From the NCBI GenBank assembly GCA_018654845.1, contig JABIKU010000017.1, forward strand, positions 1-34,599: 34,599 bases of DNA, given 5' to 3'. The notes below the pieces were generated by a model that saw only the letters and a list, made by a program, of their open reading frames with translations, was not told the origin of the DNA and searched no databases. Position 1 is the first letter of the stretch. Each line of letters begins with the position of its first letter. This document shows, in pieces, positions 6,473 to 17,000 of this stretch. This DNA comes from Methanobacteriota archaeon. GTDB lineage: Archaea > Thermoplasmatota > Poseidoniia > Poseidoniales > Thalassarchaeaceae. The position numbers and the translations under genes were made by a program.

Positions 6473-9010
6473 ATGCGGAGTGTCTCGACCACTATTTTCA
6501 TGGTAATAATTCTCGCTAGTGCTGCACCTTTGGTCACAGCAGATGCGAAAGGTACAATTTTTTGTACAAACGCTGATTTAGATATGATGCCGGCGAATTG
6601 GGAAATCACAGATCAATCATGTGTAAGGATTCATTTGGGCGAATTAAATCCAGGATTAACTTTGTCGATGGATATCACAACCGATTCTGCCATCGATATA
6701 CTTCTATTCACATCGAATGCGATAAATACCTATCAAAATGAGCAGAATTATCGAAGTGAAACAATTTGGGAATCGGAATCGGTTTTTGAATTATTCAGTG
6801 GAGAAGGTGTCTGGCATTGGACAGTTCCCAATGACCGGCCGATGACTCACTGGTACCTCGTTCTCGATAATCTCGCTCATCCTCAAGATGGAGGAGAAGG
6901 AGGTCAAGGTGGCTCGGTAGCGAATGTTACAATGGATATTTCCGAAGTTGCTTCGCCTGCTTTCCCGATAGTCGATACGATTGTTAGATTGGATATTAAT
7001 GACCACGAGGTCGTAGCAGGTCCTTTCCTGCTCGACACTGGTACTCAGATTTCTATACAGGCAGAAACGATGGAGGGTGCCCCCGACATTTTCTTGATGA
7101 CTGAAACTCAAATGCAAGCTTACGAGCAGGCTGCCAGTGAAGGTGGTACTGCTGCCTCTCGCATAAATTCGGCTGATCTTTTGGCGGTTACTTCGACCGG
7201 TAGTACTGTCTGGACCGTTTCGAATCAATATGCGGGTGTTGCTTTGTATCTGCTCGCAGATAACCGCGCAGGTGGTGGTGGTGCAGGGACAAATATTGTC
7301 GCCTCGACAATTATTTCTTCCCTGACTCCTATCCTTGATCCGATTCTTTCCGATGCAGCCTCTCTCGACATCGTCGATGTTGGGGCTCTGGTGGCACTTG
7401 ATGCGGGTTCAACACCGAACCTTTCTAACCAAATCCTTCGATTTGGTTGGGATACTAATGAAGATGGTATCGATGATACGATTGGCTCTATGGTGAATGT
7501 TAGCTGGTTGGAACCCACCAATATTTCGATTCGCTTAACGGCGGTTTCAACCGACCTCCGAAGCGCTAGCATTTACAAGGAAATCGAAGTAAAGGACATT
7601 TCCGCTCCCCTAGCAAATATCGATGTCAGCGCAGAGATTCGCCGTTCATTTGGTGAAACTCTTGTTCTGAGCGGTGATTTTTCTGATAATTGGGGAGTTG
7701 CGAAAGTTGAGTGGTTAGTAGATGGTGCAATCATTGAATCTTACGAATCGGATTTTTCGAATGCAGATCGATTCACTCATATTTTCGATGCCTCTTATGA
7801 TGCTGGAAGTCATATTATCAAACTGCGTGTGACCGATTTATCCGGTATGATTTCCGAGGATGATGCCCCTCTAGATCTCTATGATTCAACTCCACCTGTG
7901 GTGTCCCAAACCCAAGTTACAACGTTGAAATTAATCGCTGGTCAGAGCCATGATTTTTCAGTAAATGTTACAGATGAAGAATCTGGAAAATTAATTTATG
8001 CTTGGGATTTTGATGAAGACGGAATTTCAGATGGAACCGGGGCTTCGATAATCCACTCCTTCGGTACCAAAGGCAGTACATGGGTTAGATGTATAATCAC
8101 TAATGATGCAGGACTTGAAGCTCAAGTTGATATCCAAATTCAGGTTATTTCAGAAGGTGATGAAACTAGTTCGATGGGTATTGCGATGATTGTGGGAATT
8201 ACCGTCGGGGTCATAGGCCTTCTCGCTCTGATAGGCTTCACGATTTGGCGTACATTAGAGAATCGAAGAATTTCGGTTTTACTCGCCACAGCAGAGGCTG
8301 AGGAAGCGGCGAGTAAGGAGGTTGCTCAACCTTCAGTCAATGAACAAAAAGCAATGTGGGGTGGGGCGGATTCCACTCAGGCCAGTGCCTTCAATGAGAC
8401 AGCTCAACAATCGCAATTTGGTGGCCTTGCCAGCGGGATGTCAGGGCTACCTATTCCACCTTCTTCCGGCCAAGCAACTCATGACACCCAAGCTCCCGTA
8501 GCAGAGATTGACCCCGATCTTGCAGAGTTGCTTTCCTCTTCTCCACCTCCAACCAGTGATGCGAAATCTAGCCCAGCAAATGAATTATTGGCGGCCTTCG
8601 AAGAAGATGATGCAGTGGCTCGCGAAGAGGTTGAAGTCAATTACGATGACGAATCTGTTCCACAATCTGAAGGAATTTGGCAACCTCCTGCAAGTAATGA
8701 GAAAAATCTACCCTCGCCCCCTATTCAAGAGGAGGAAGAGGAAACAATTCCAATCCCTGTTCCACCCATAGATACTATCGCTGAAAATATAATAGAAAAA
8801 GAGACAGAATCTTCACCCTCAATTGAGACGGAAACATCTGATATTTCAGATGCCGACCAAACACCTGAAACCGAATCTGAAAATCGAACGGTTAGACAAT
8901 CGTGTTCGAGTTGTGAGAAAATGTTTGAAGTCGATATGCCAGAAGGAGTAAATGCGGCCCGAACAGCTTGCCCTCACTGTGCATCTATCGAAACCATTCG
9001 TTTAGAATAA
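6473..9010 (+). CDS. Secreted PKD/Ig-like membrane protein with cytosolic zinc ribbon
   Basis: An 845-aa type I membrane protein. A signal peptide occupies residues 1-24 (cleavage near VTA-DA). Two related beta domains follow (about 28-150 and 160-280), resembling PPC-like repeats, each with an ILLFT/IFLMT strand and a W-T-V segment. Then come PKD/Ig-like domains, with WDTNEDGIDDT and WDFDEDGISDGT as typical Asp-rich PKD loops that may bind calcium. One membrane helix lies near 568-592, followed by a 230-residue low-complexity Pro/Glu/Ser-rich cytosolic tail ending in a zinc ribbon (CSSC...CPHC, MJ0042-like). The ectodomain suggests ligand binding or adhesion; the ribbon suggests an inside partner. 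No catalytic motif is seen. There is no clear ribosome binding site before ATG 6473. Confidence 0.75.
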   Translation: MRSVSTTIFMVIILASAAPLVTADAKGTIFCTNADLDMMPANWEITDQSCVRIHLGELNPGLTLSMDITTDSAIDILLFTSNAINTYQNEQNYRSETIWESESVFELFSGEGVWHWTVPNDRPMTHWYLVLDNLAHPQDGGEGGQGGSVANVTMDISEVASPAFPIVDTIVRLDINDHEVVAGPFLLDTGTQISIQAETMEGAPDIFLMTETQMQAYEQAASEGGTAASRINSADLLAVTSTGSTVWTVSNQYAGVALYLLADNRAGGGGAGTNIVASTIISSLTPILDPILSDAASLDIVDVGALVALDAGSTPNLSNQILRFGWDTNEDGIDDTIGSMVNVSWLEPTNISIRLTAVSTDLRSASIYKEIEVKDISAPLANIDVSAEIRRSFGETLVLSGDFSDNWGVAKVEWLVDGAIIESYESDFSNADRFTHIFDASYDAGSHIIKLRVTDLSGMISEDDAPLDLYDSTPPVVSQTQVTTLKLIAGQSHDFSVNVTDEESGKLIYAWDFDEDGISDGTGASIIHSFGTKGSTWVRCIITNDAGLEAQVDIQIQVISEGDETSSMGIAMIVGITVGVIGLLALIGFTIWRTLENRRISVLLATAEAEEAASKEVAQPSVNEQKAMWGGADSTQASAFNETAQQSQFGGLASGMSGLPIPPSSGQATHDTQAPVAEIDPDLAELLSSSPPPTSDAKSSPANELLAAFEEDDAVAREEVEVNYDDESVPQSEGIWQPPASNEKNLPSPPIQEEEEETIPIPVPPIDTIAENIIEKETESSPSIETETSDISDADQTPETESENRTVRQSCSSCEKMFEVDMPEGVNAARTACPHCASIETIRLE

Positions 9011-9059
9011 GGCGAAAAGAACTCGATGATTAATACTCGTGAAGGGCAATACCCTTTAG

Positions 9060-9078
9060 CGCACCTCTTAGAGGTGCG
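9060..9078 (+). repeat. CTTAG-core hairpin that encloses the ribosome binding site
   Basis: CGCACCTC-TTA-GAGGTGCG is a perfect 19-nt palindrome. Its right arm contains GAGGTG (9071-9076), the Shine-Dalgarno sequence for the GTG start at 9082, and its left arm CACCTC is the complement, like the 16S rRNA tail. Folded, it would hide the ribosome binding site. A weaker AAGGG-CAATA-CCCTT stem precedes it at 9042-9056. Confidence 0.65.
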
Positions 9079-9081
9079 GTT

Positions 9082-12000
9082 GTGTCCAGTGGCGCAGTTC
9101 GGTTAATTTCGAAAGCGCCGGAAGCAACTAATTCGCAAACTATTTTGCTTGTTTTGCTATTCTTAGTGCCTATATTTTCACCAATTGCAGCCGTTAATGC
9201 TGAAGCACGAATTGAGGCGGATGATTTTGAAATTCTCGATGATTTATCAAATGTTTTAGCGAATCGACAAAATGTTCTAGATTCGAATTCAGTCGACCAG
9301 TTAGCAAATCCCCAGCTTGAAAGCGTCAGAAATGGAATCACTCCAACTGGGCCAGCAGATCCACTCTATGGTGTTGAAGGAATGTTGGATCAAGCAAATT
9401 TTGTCGACACAACACCACCTACTCCGGTCCATCCAGGTCCGTATGAATTGTTGACTAATCCTGACAGTGCGCCCCCAGGAGATGTGACTACTGTTTGGGC
9501 AACCTTGTTCAATCTGACCGATTATGTGATTTGGACAAAATATGTTGATCAAGATGGAAATGTCCACGAAGAATTTGAAATCGTTACATTCACTGTTTCT
9601 TTACTCTCTTTATTCAACCCTGATACGGATTTTCTACTGCACGCCATTGATGTAGATAATGATGGTGATGATGATATTCAAGTTGGATTAAAGGTAGGTT
9701 GGGATTTTTCTAATGGTTGGGGTATTGAAGGAGATACTTTGTGGATCCAACCTTCTATTGAATATACTGTAAAAGTTCTTGATTCCAGTGCTTCTGATTC
9801 TGATTGGAACAATCTAGATACATTGGAAGTTTCGCTAATGAAGGCTTTCGGTTATTCTGAAGGAATTTTGACCGAAGGCGAGAGTTATGTTTGGGTCGTC
9901 GACTCTTCTTTTACAACAAAACCTAACAATTTTGCTATTAAAGTAGGTTTTGAAAGAGTTTTCTTTGATTTGAGCAATGCAGGGACTGGTTTGGTCACTA
10001 GCTTATTTTCCATGCTCAGTCTAGGACTCCTTGATTTATCCGCTGATGAATCAGATATCAGTCTCATTGGAATATCATCCCCATATTCAATTCGTGTAGT
10101 CAATGATGGGCAATCGAATTGTCCATCTAGGTATTCGCCGATTGAATTGACAACTTTACCATCGAATGATATTACTTGTGGAGTTACTGTCGGATTAGGC
10201 TATGTTCACTTCTCGGCACCTGATATCGATGGAGACCGAGATGTTTGGGAAGTTGCCTATATTGAAGTAGCTATACATCCTAACGGAGTTTCTACGACTC
10301 TACCAAATGATGTTGAAATTGTTATTCGTACGGATTCGACCCTCGCTGATGGAACTGGATTAGGTGGCGAGGACGCTCTGACTACAATCGAATATTGGGC
10401 GGATAGAAGAGCCGATATTCACGTTCATTTTCATGAAGATAGATCGGGTGCGCCTTCCGAGAACGCCGATGGTTCTCATGGAAATATTACTGATTCACTC
10501 GGGTGGCTACGCGGCATGCCAGCCGGTTCATTATCATCAGAAGAGATAGATCGAATTTTCACCATGCTCGGATCAAAATCTTCACCAGAATTGCCTGGAG
10601 GTCAACCCGATCGACTCGGGTTGATAGTGGCGATCAAAAATTTCACGAGAGATACCTCTCAAAACGTCGATGACCCAACTCTCCCGGTAAATCCTGCTTA
10701 TCCACCAAAAACATTGGTTCTCCTTCGTTCTGTACAGGCAGTGCAATCAATCAATTACGATTCTTGGCATAAACGAGGAGGAATTGATACCGATCACAGT
10801 CGACTGCACATAGAATCGAGTTCAATTCCGACTGCAATCGTCTTGTTTGGTTCATTTGAGTTAGGTGATTCTGATGATGTTGATATGAGTTTGGATTCAT
10901 CTGAAAATTTGGACTTTTTATCGAGAATACTTGATTCGGCAATTTTGAATATTGTTGACCTTTTCCTCGATGTGGGTACTGTCTTGAATACAGTTCCCGG
11001 CGAAGTCGTATCAGTTCTTAGTGGGGGAGTGACCGGTTCGAGTTCTCTCGATGGCAGAAAAGTCAGTTTGTTGATGAGCGATGATTGGACAACAGAAAGA
11101 CAACCATTAGCGATTGATATTATCAATATTGAAATCGGTTCGAGCCCACATCCAATTCTTCCAGGTGACCATGTGGTTCTGGCTGAAGATCAAAATTTAG
11201 AACAGGTGATGGGTGAATTCGGCCCTAGAGATCCAATCGTACCAGTTGCTGCGAGTATACATTTTAGTGGTTTGATTTCCTTCGTGTTTGACGATAATGA
11301 TGAAACTGATAATCAATTCGTAAATCTTCAAACCGATTCAATTAATCCGCTCACATTTACATTTATCGAACATAGCGGAGAATCTCTTAATGAATCATCT
11401 TACCAAAGTCTATCACTCTCTGATATTCCAAATAATTTGACCGTCACTCTTACTCCTGATTCAATGACTTATAGTGCTAGTTCCGGCATCGAGAAGATAA
11501 CTTATCTCGGCCTTGATGCCGATCAACGACAGGGAGCAAACATTCATGATTTACCTGCCGAATTTACGATGGTATTTGGTGAGCGTACGCGATGGCGCGG
11601 GACATCACCAATTTCGACACTCGAAATCCAAATTAGTAATTCAACAGATCCTATTACAATGAGTGGGGATCATTTCTTATTTGATCATGATCCAAATGAT
11701 GGCACTTCATCTATTTCGGCTAGATTGACTGGCTTGCAAGAAGTAGGTTGGATTGAGCCTATTGAGCAAGGTGCTAGTGGTCCTGCAGGAAGAGGAACGG
11801 CATTTATGACAGCAGCTGGTGACCGGCCACTAAGTCTCAATGTCAATCATGCCCCTACTCTCGATTATGCAGGTCTTACCGCACATGCATTGATTGATCC
11901 GATGCCATCGACACTATCTGCTCAAATTCCAACCGGTGGTGATGGCGGCTCTCAACTCGATATCCCTGAATTTAATATGTCGAATGGAATGTCGGGGGTT

Positions 12001-13452
12001 GCCTTTTTCATCGGTGGATTTGCAGATCTAGGTAGGTCTGTTAATTCGGTACTCGCAGGATTCACTAGCGATATTTCGACCGGTTCCGAATCAAATGATG
12101 ACGCATTTTCCTATGGCATGCAACTGGAGGCCCAATCCTCATTCGATATCGTAATTGAGGCAGTACATGGTGAACCGGTTGATGAGGAACCACCTTGGGT
12201 ACACGGGATATCTTTTCATTCGTCATCGTCGGGAATTTCTGAAGGCTTTCACCTCAAAGCATGGTTGCCAGGAATGCCTTCTCAAATTGATATGTCGATA
12301 ACTCGATCACCTGTTGAAAATGGACAAGATTGGGCTTTACAATTAGGTCTAGATGGTTGGATTCCTGCTCGTCAAGAATTTATGGTTCACGCCTATGGAA
12401 TCAATGGCCAGGATTTACTCTTGACTTTGCAAGGGTTGGATGTAGGCGAATCAACTTCATTATTCGTCGATACTACCTTTGAAGTTCGTTCAGTCGGTGA
12501 GATTACCGAAGTTTCAACCTCGACTCAATTTTCACTTAGTGAGAGGTTGGATTGGGTTCATGCGATGTTGGTAAATCGTGAATCGAAGAGTCGAACTGAG
12601 ATGCTAATCACAGATATTCCTGAAGCGATTGCTCTTCAAGCTAGCATTGGCGATGCAATTTCTCTAGACATGAGTGTGCCTGATATGTATCGTAGAGACG
12701 GTTCAGCTGTCGGGTCAATCATGCTGCAACAGATGCAGTGGTTGGAGGATTCATGGTGGCCTGCAACGGTTTTCTTAACCGATGTTCCTGGCTATATCAA
12801 TTTGACAACAGAACCAGATATGAATTTTGATATTACAAAAAATCTAGCGTTTCAAGGAACCCCAGTTCTAGATTTTTCCGCTTCTGATAATGGGATGTCC
12901 CTCTACATCGAAGCATTTGGTCGGGCGATAAATAGTCGAGGCGATATGATACTTCTCGCCGAGGGTATGACTGACCGTATGATAATCAAACCAACATCAT
13001 CCTATGGATTGGCAATTCGTTCTGGAGGTGTTGGTGTTGAGAAACTCTATGTTCGTATGACAGATGTACCAGTTTCACCTCCAATTATCCTAGAAGAGAT
13101 GGAAGCAATGGGTGAAAATATTCGCAGCGCAACTATTCATGTCAGAGAAATAATCGGTCCATATAGCGTCATCGAAATCGAAGATGTTGATGGTGGAAGA
13201 ATCATCGTTTCCGCACGCGCTTCTGCCCACATCGAAGGTTATGATGTCGATTTACGAGGAGTGATGTTTGATGCTCAAATGACAGGCGGCATACCCACTG
13301 GAACTACCCTTGGTGTTAATGGTCTAGCCTCGGATCTTTCTCTGTTGAATATGATTCCAGGTTTCAGTGGTTCAACCCATCATTTGCTTGTGCCTGAACC
13401 GCTGAGTTCTGGAATTCTTACAATTCTTGCAACGACTTTAGGAGGTGGATAA
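9082..13452 (+). CDS. Giant secreted protein with recurring D-[IVL]-P beta repeats
   Basis: A 1456-aa exported protein of unknown function. The GTG start (9082) follows GAGGTG by 5 nt. A signal peptide spans about residues 1-40, with a hydrophobic stretch at 20-37. The first third has an Asp-rich loop (DVDNDGDDDIQVG) of calcium-binding type and a His-rich strand (ADIHVHFHED). From about residue 780 a short motif recurs: SDIPNNL, HDLPAEF, DPMPSTL, PGMPSQI, TDIPEAI, TDVPGYI, TDVPVSP. Each begins a hydrophobic/polar alternating beta stretch, suggesting a long repeated beta structure. There is no C-terminal membrane helix or zinc tail, unlike its neighbours; the protein ends in LGGG. The next gene, a membrane protein, is translationally coupled and may anchor it. 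I do not recognise a named family. Confidence 0.72.
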   Translation: MSSGAVRLISKAPEATNSQTILLVLLFLVPIFSPIAAVNAEARIEADDFEILDDLSNVLANRQNVLDSNSVDQLANPQLESVRNGITPTGPADPLYGVEGMLDQANFVDTTPPTPVHPGPYELLTNPDSAPPGDVTTVWATLFNLTDYVIWTKYVDQDGNVHEEFEIVTFTVSLLSLFNPDTDFLLHAIDVDNDGDDDIQVGLKVGWDFSNGWGIEGDTLWIQPSIEYTVKVLDSSASDSDWNNLDTLEVSLMKAFGYSEGILTEGESYVWVVDSSFTTKPNNFAIKVGFERVFFDLSNAGTGLVTSLFSMLSLGLLDLSADESDISLIGISSPYSIRVVNDGQSNCPSRYSPIELTTLPSNDITCGVTVGLGYVHFSAPDIDGDRDVWEVAYIEVAIHPNGVSTTLPNDVEIVIRTDSTLADGTGLGGEDALTTIEYWADRRADIHVHFHEDRSGAPSENADGSHGNITDSLGWLRGMPAGSLSSEEIDRIFTMLGSKSSPELPGGQPDRLGLIVAIKNFTRDTSQNVDDPTLPVNPAYPPKTLVLLRSVQAVQSINYDSWHKRGGIDTDHSRLHIESSSIPTAIVLFGSFELGDSDDVDMSLDSSENLDFLSRILDSAILNIVDLFLDVGTVLNTVPGEVVSVLSGGVTGSSSLDGRKVSLLMSDDWTTERQPLAIDIINIEIGSSPHPILPGDHVVLAEDQNLEQVMGEFGPRDPIVPVAASIHFSGLISFVFDDNDETDNQFVNLQTDSINPLTFTFIEHSGESLNESSYQSLSLSDIPNNLTVTLTPDSMTYSASSGIEKITYLGLDADQRQGANIHDLPAEFTMVFGERTRWRGTSPISTLEIQISNSTDPITMSGDHFLFDHDPNDGTSSISARLTGLQEVGWIEPIEQGASGPAGRGTAFMTAAGDRPLSLNVNHAPTLDYAGLTAHALIDPMPSTLSAQIPTGGDGGSQLDIPEFNMSNGMSGVAFFIGGFADLGRSVNSVLAGFTSDISTGSESNDDAFSYGMQLEAQSSFDIVIEAVHGEPVDEEPPWVHGISFHSSSSGISEGFHLKAWLPGMPSQIDMSITRSPVENGQDWALQLGLDGWIPARQEFMVHAYGINGQDLLLTLQGLDVGESTSLFVDTTFEVRSVGEITEVSTSTQFSLSERLDWVHAMLVNRESKSRTEMLITDIPEAIALQASIGDAISLDMSVPDMYRRDGSAVGSIMLQQMQWLEDSWWPATVFLTDVPGYINLTTEPDMNFDITKNLAFQGTPVLDFSASDNGMSLYIEAFGRAINSRGDMILLAEGMTDRMIIKPTSSYGLAIRSGGVGVEKLYVRMTDVPVSPPIILEEMEAMGENIRSATIHVREIIGPYSVIEIEDVDGGRIIVSARASAHIEGYDVDLRGVMFDAQMTGGIPTGTTLGVNGLASDLSLLNMIPGFSGSTHHLLVPEPLSSGILTILATTLGGG
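13441..13447 (+). promoter_or_regulatory. Ribosome binding site for a TTG start
   Basis: GGAGGTG, inside the last glycine codons of the preceding gene, lies 7 nt before TTG 13455. It is one of the strongest Shine-Dalgarno sequences in the window and supports this TTG as a true start. Confidence 0.75.
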
Positions 13453-13454
13453 TT

Positions 13455-14012
13455 TTGGGACTTTTAGAGAAGGTTCGTGAACAAGATTACGAAGAATCAT
13501 TGGATGAAGAAATTGCTCATGATGTACTTGTTCGCATTGAAGAAACGGTAGATTTAGTATCACCGACTAGAGTGATTTTTGCATCAATAGCTGCATTATT
13601 AATCCTGACAGCATCTCTAGTCGCACTTGTCTGGATTGTTCCATACGAGCAGGTCAATGTTGACATTGTATACCGACAAGGAGGCTCGGGGCATATCATA
13701 TTAGTAGAGCTGGACAATCGTGGTTCAAGGATGATTGAAGATATTCATGTAGATATCCGATTCCTAGATTCTGATGGTATTGAAATCGATCGAACTTCTT
13801 TCGACAAACAACAGCTTGCAGCACACACATCAATTGCAGGAGATGAGCTTGAATTATTGATAAGCGGAGAATCTGTTTGGGAGAATTATTCGATTGAAAT
13901 TTTGTTAAATTACGACTATTATGGCGGTAAAATAGATGTTCGTTGGATTCATGATGTAGGACAGTGGACTATGGAAACTTTTAGTGATAAAACCGAATAT
14001 CATTTCCTATAA
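13455..14012 (+). CDS. Single-pass membrane protein coupled to the giant secreted protein
   Basis: A 185-aa protein with an acidic, charged cytosolic N-terminus (residues 1-38, including ESLDEEIAHD), one membrane helix at about 39-62, and an external beta-rich domain (66-185) with strands such as HIILVELDNRG and IHVDIRFLD. There is no N-terminal signal peptide, so the helix probably acts as a signal anchor with the C-terminus outside. It starts with TTG two bases after the stop of the 1456-aa gene, and its ribosome binding site lies inside that gene, so the two are made together. A membrane partner or anchor for the secreted protein is the simplest idea. I know no named family for it. Confidence 0.75.
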   Translation: MGLLEKVREQDYEESLDEEIAHDVLVRIEETVDLVSPTRVIFASIAALLILTASLVALVWIVPYEQVNVDIVYRQGGSGHIILVELDNRGSRMIEDIHVDIRFLDSDGIEIDRTSFDKQQLAAHTSIAGDELELLISGESVWENYSIEILLNYDYYGGKIDVRWIHDVGQWTMETFSDKTEYHFL

Positions 14013-14047
14013 TTACGAAATAATTGAATAATTATTATTGACATCTC

Positions 14048-14066
14048 ATGGGTTCTTAGAACCCAT
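14048..14066 (+). repeat. CTTAG-core hairpin upstream of the subtilase
   Basis: ATGGGTTC-TTA-GAACCCAT is a perfect 19-nt palindrome, 33 nt before the ATG at 14100, in an AT-rich gap. It has the same 8+3+8 design as those at 9060 and 18591, with a different stem. It could lie at or near the start of the subtilase message. Confidence 0.65.
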
Positions 14067-14099
14067 ATACTCAAAACAGGTCGGAAGTGGCGATTGATT

Positions 14100-17000
14100 A
14101 TGGTGAAGCGTACCGCAACTCTGATTTTGGTAGTGCTATTAATTCCATATCTTCCTTCTTATGATTTCATTGAGAATCAAACAGAATCCGAAAACCTCGA
14201 ATCTTATTCCGAAAGAATCGAGATTTCCCCTAACCCTAACAGCATCCTCGATTGGGGGGAGCCAGTAACTACCGAGGGCAAAGAAGATATTCGAGTCGAA
14301 ACTGCAGAATCGACGATTGGAGTATTCACACATTCAGGCCTTATTCCGAGTGAATTTTTGAAAGAAAATTTTGCAAATTCTAGAATAGATTTAGCCATTG
14401 TAATCGTCGATGGCAAAACTGGATTATGGGATGCTAGATTAGAAATTCTTGAATCGGCAGATGTTGAAATTCGCTCGACAATTCCTCCATCTGGATATCT
14501 TGTGCAAGGAACTTTAGACCAACTAAAATTGCTGAATGATGTCGATTCGATTGAATCAATTCACGAAGTTCCGGCTGGATTATTTGTCCATCCAGTACTT
14601 CGAGATGCTCCTGCCAACGAGTCTCTAATTGTCGAAATCGTCGGTTGGAAAAACGCAGATTTAATTCGTCAATATCAAACGGAATTATTTGAGGACTCCT
14701 TAGAAGATGCAGCGAATGAATGGTTAGTTGATTATTGGAGTCCTGATATTGGACGAATGTGGGGAGAGATATCTACCGGAGATCTCGAAAAAATCATTCA
14801 ACACCCTTCTGTCGCTTATATTTCTCCAGTTCCAATTTTGGAATTAATGAATAATAATGCCCGAAATCATATGGGGATAAATTCTGTTGAAAATACATTC
14901 ATCACCGGTCTGAACGGCTCAGGACAGAAAATTGCAGTAGGTGATTCCGGCTTAGATAATGATCACGGCGATTTCAATGGTAGGGTTGCGGGATTAACTT
15001 CAGTAACTCCTGGTGATTCTTCGACTGCAGATCCTTCGAATGGACACGGAACTCACGTTGCGTGCACGGTATTGGGTTCAGGGATGAGAAGTGCTGGTAC
15101 ATACCAAGGAATTGCACCGGAGGCAAGTTTGTATTTTCAAGCGATGGAAGATGATGACACTGGTGCCCTCTATTCATATGGAATCAATAGCATGCTGAAT
15201 TCAGCCTACAATGCTTATTCAAGAATTCACACAAATAGCTGGGGGGCCCAATCTGGTCACGGCAGTTATTCGACTCAGTCCGAAGATGCGGATGACCGAG
15301 TTTCAATCTGGGATGAATATTGGCAATATGAGGGGATGACAGTTCTCTTTGCTGCTGGAAATGAGCGCAATGAAGGTGTTTCACCTCCTGGAACTGCAAA
15401 AAATGTGATTACCATTGGTGGCCATGTAAATCGATATGGCGGAGCTCCTGATGACATGTATTACTGGAGCAGCATAGGTCCTACTGACGATGGTAGAATT
15501 AAGCCAGACTTGACCGCACCTGGAGATTATGTGCGTTCTTGCAGAGCCCAAGAGGCTTCAGATGCTGATGGTACTTGGAATAATACATGGTATTTGGAAT
15601 ACAGTGGAACATCAATGTCGACTCCAGCCGCGGCTGGTTCAGCAGCATTAGTTCGAGAATATTTGATGGAAATCGCGGGTCGCCCAGCTCCACAAGCAGC
15701 TCTTATCAAAGCGCTACTAATTCTTGGTGCAATCGACATGGGTACCCGAGATATTCCAAATAATAACGAAGGATGGGGTCGAGTAAATTTGGTCAATTCG
15801 CTCGTTCCAGATGACGATGTTGGCATTTTTGTTGATGATCGAACCAGATTATCATCAGGTCAACAAACGGAATATACATTCGACGTTACGAGAGTAGGTG
15901 AGCCGCTAAAGATAGTTCTTGCATGGTCGGATTATCCAGGTTCTTCTTCCTCAAATTCTCAATTAAGAAATGACCTTGATCTGACTGTTATCAATCCGAA
16001 CGGTCAAGTATACTATGGAAATAATTTCAACAATGGCCGTTCAGTGGTCGGAGGAAGCAAGGATTCAGTCAACAATGTCGAGGTTGCATTAATCGACAAT
16101 GCGATGACTGGCGTATGGGTTGTTCGAGTGAAGGACTCCTCTCACGGAGGAAGCCGTTTTTACCAACCATATTCAATTGCAGTGCGTGGGGTAAATGTGA
16201 ATGATTTGAGCCCAGATCCAACTTTTATTGTAGATACTTTTGATGTTTCGGTACCTATTCCTCAAATTGGTGAGGAGGTTGGTTTTTCTATTGATATCAT
16301 CAATCAGGGTGCTGGCTCGATTGCAGAATTGAAGGTCTTAGCATCTGCTAATGGAGTAACTCTAGATATCAAAACACTCAGCATGACAGCAGGTGAGATT
16401 GCTACATTAGAATGGTTATGGACGCCCGATATAGAAGGCGATAATACCATTCTGATTCATATAGATCCTAATGATGATATCGAAGAATTATCTGAATCAA
16501 ATAATGCTCATCAGGAAATAATCATTGTCAGTGCTCCTGGCGTTAGAGTGACTAGTGATACAACTACAATGACGTTGAGTGATTCATCTGATAGTTCGAC
16601 GACTTGGAATTTAATATTGACAAATACTGCTTTGTTCGAGACAAATGCAACAATCGCTGTTTCTGAACCGATACGGATGCAAGATGGAATTGAATTTGAC
16701 TGGTTTTCGTCGTTTACATCGAATACTTTCAATCTTGCCCCGGCAGAATCGACTAGTGTCGATTTGATTGTAATCCATCCGGCTCCACCAGAACCTGGGC
16801 TATATCGAATGATAGTGAAAGGAACCGATACAGAAAATGAGATTGAATCAGATTTGGAAATATATTTCGATGTTCCTCTGTTATCCCAAGCCGATATCGC
16901 TCTTCCTTCTGGGCAGATAATTGTAAGTCCTCTAACCGCTTCAACCTTGCAAATTCAGGTAACAAATAATGGAAATGGTGCTCAGACATATGACGTCGAG

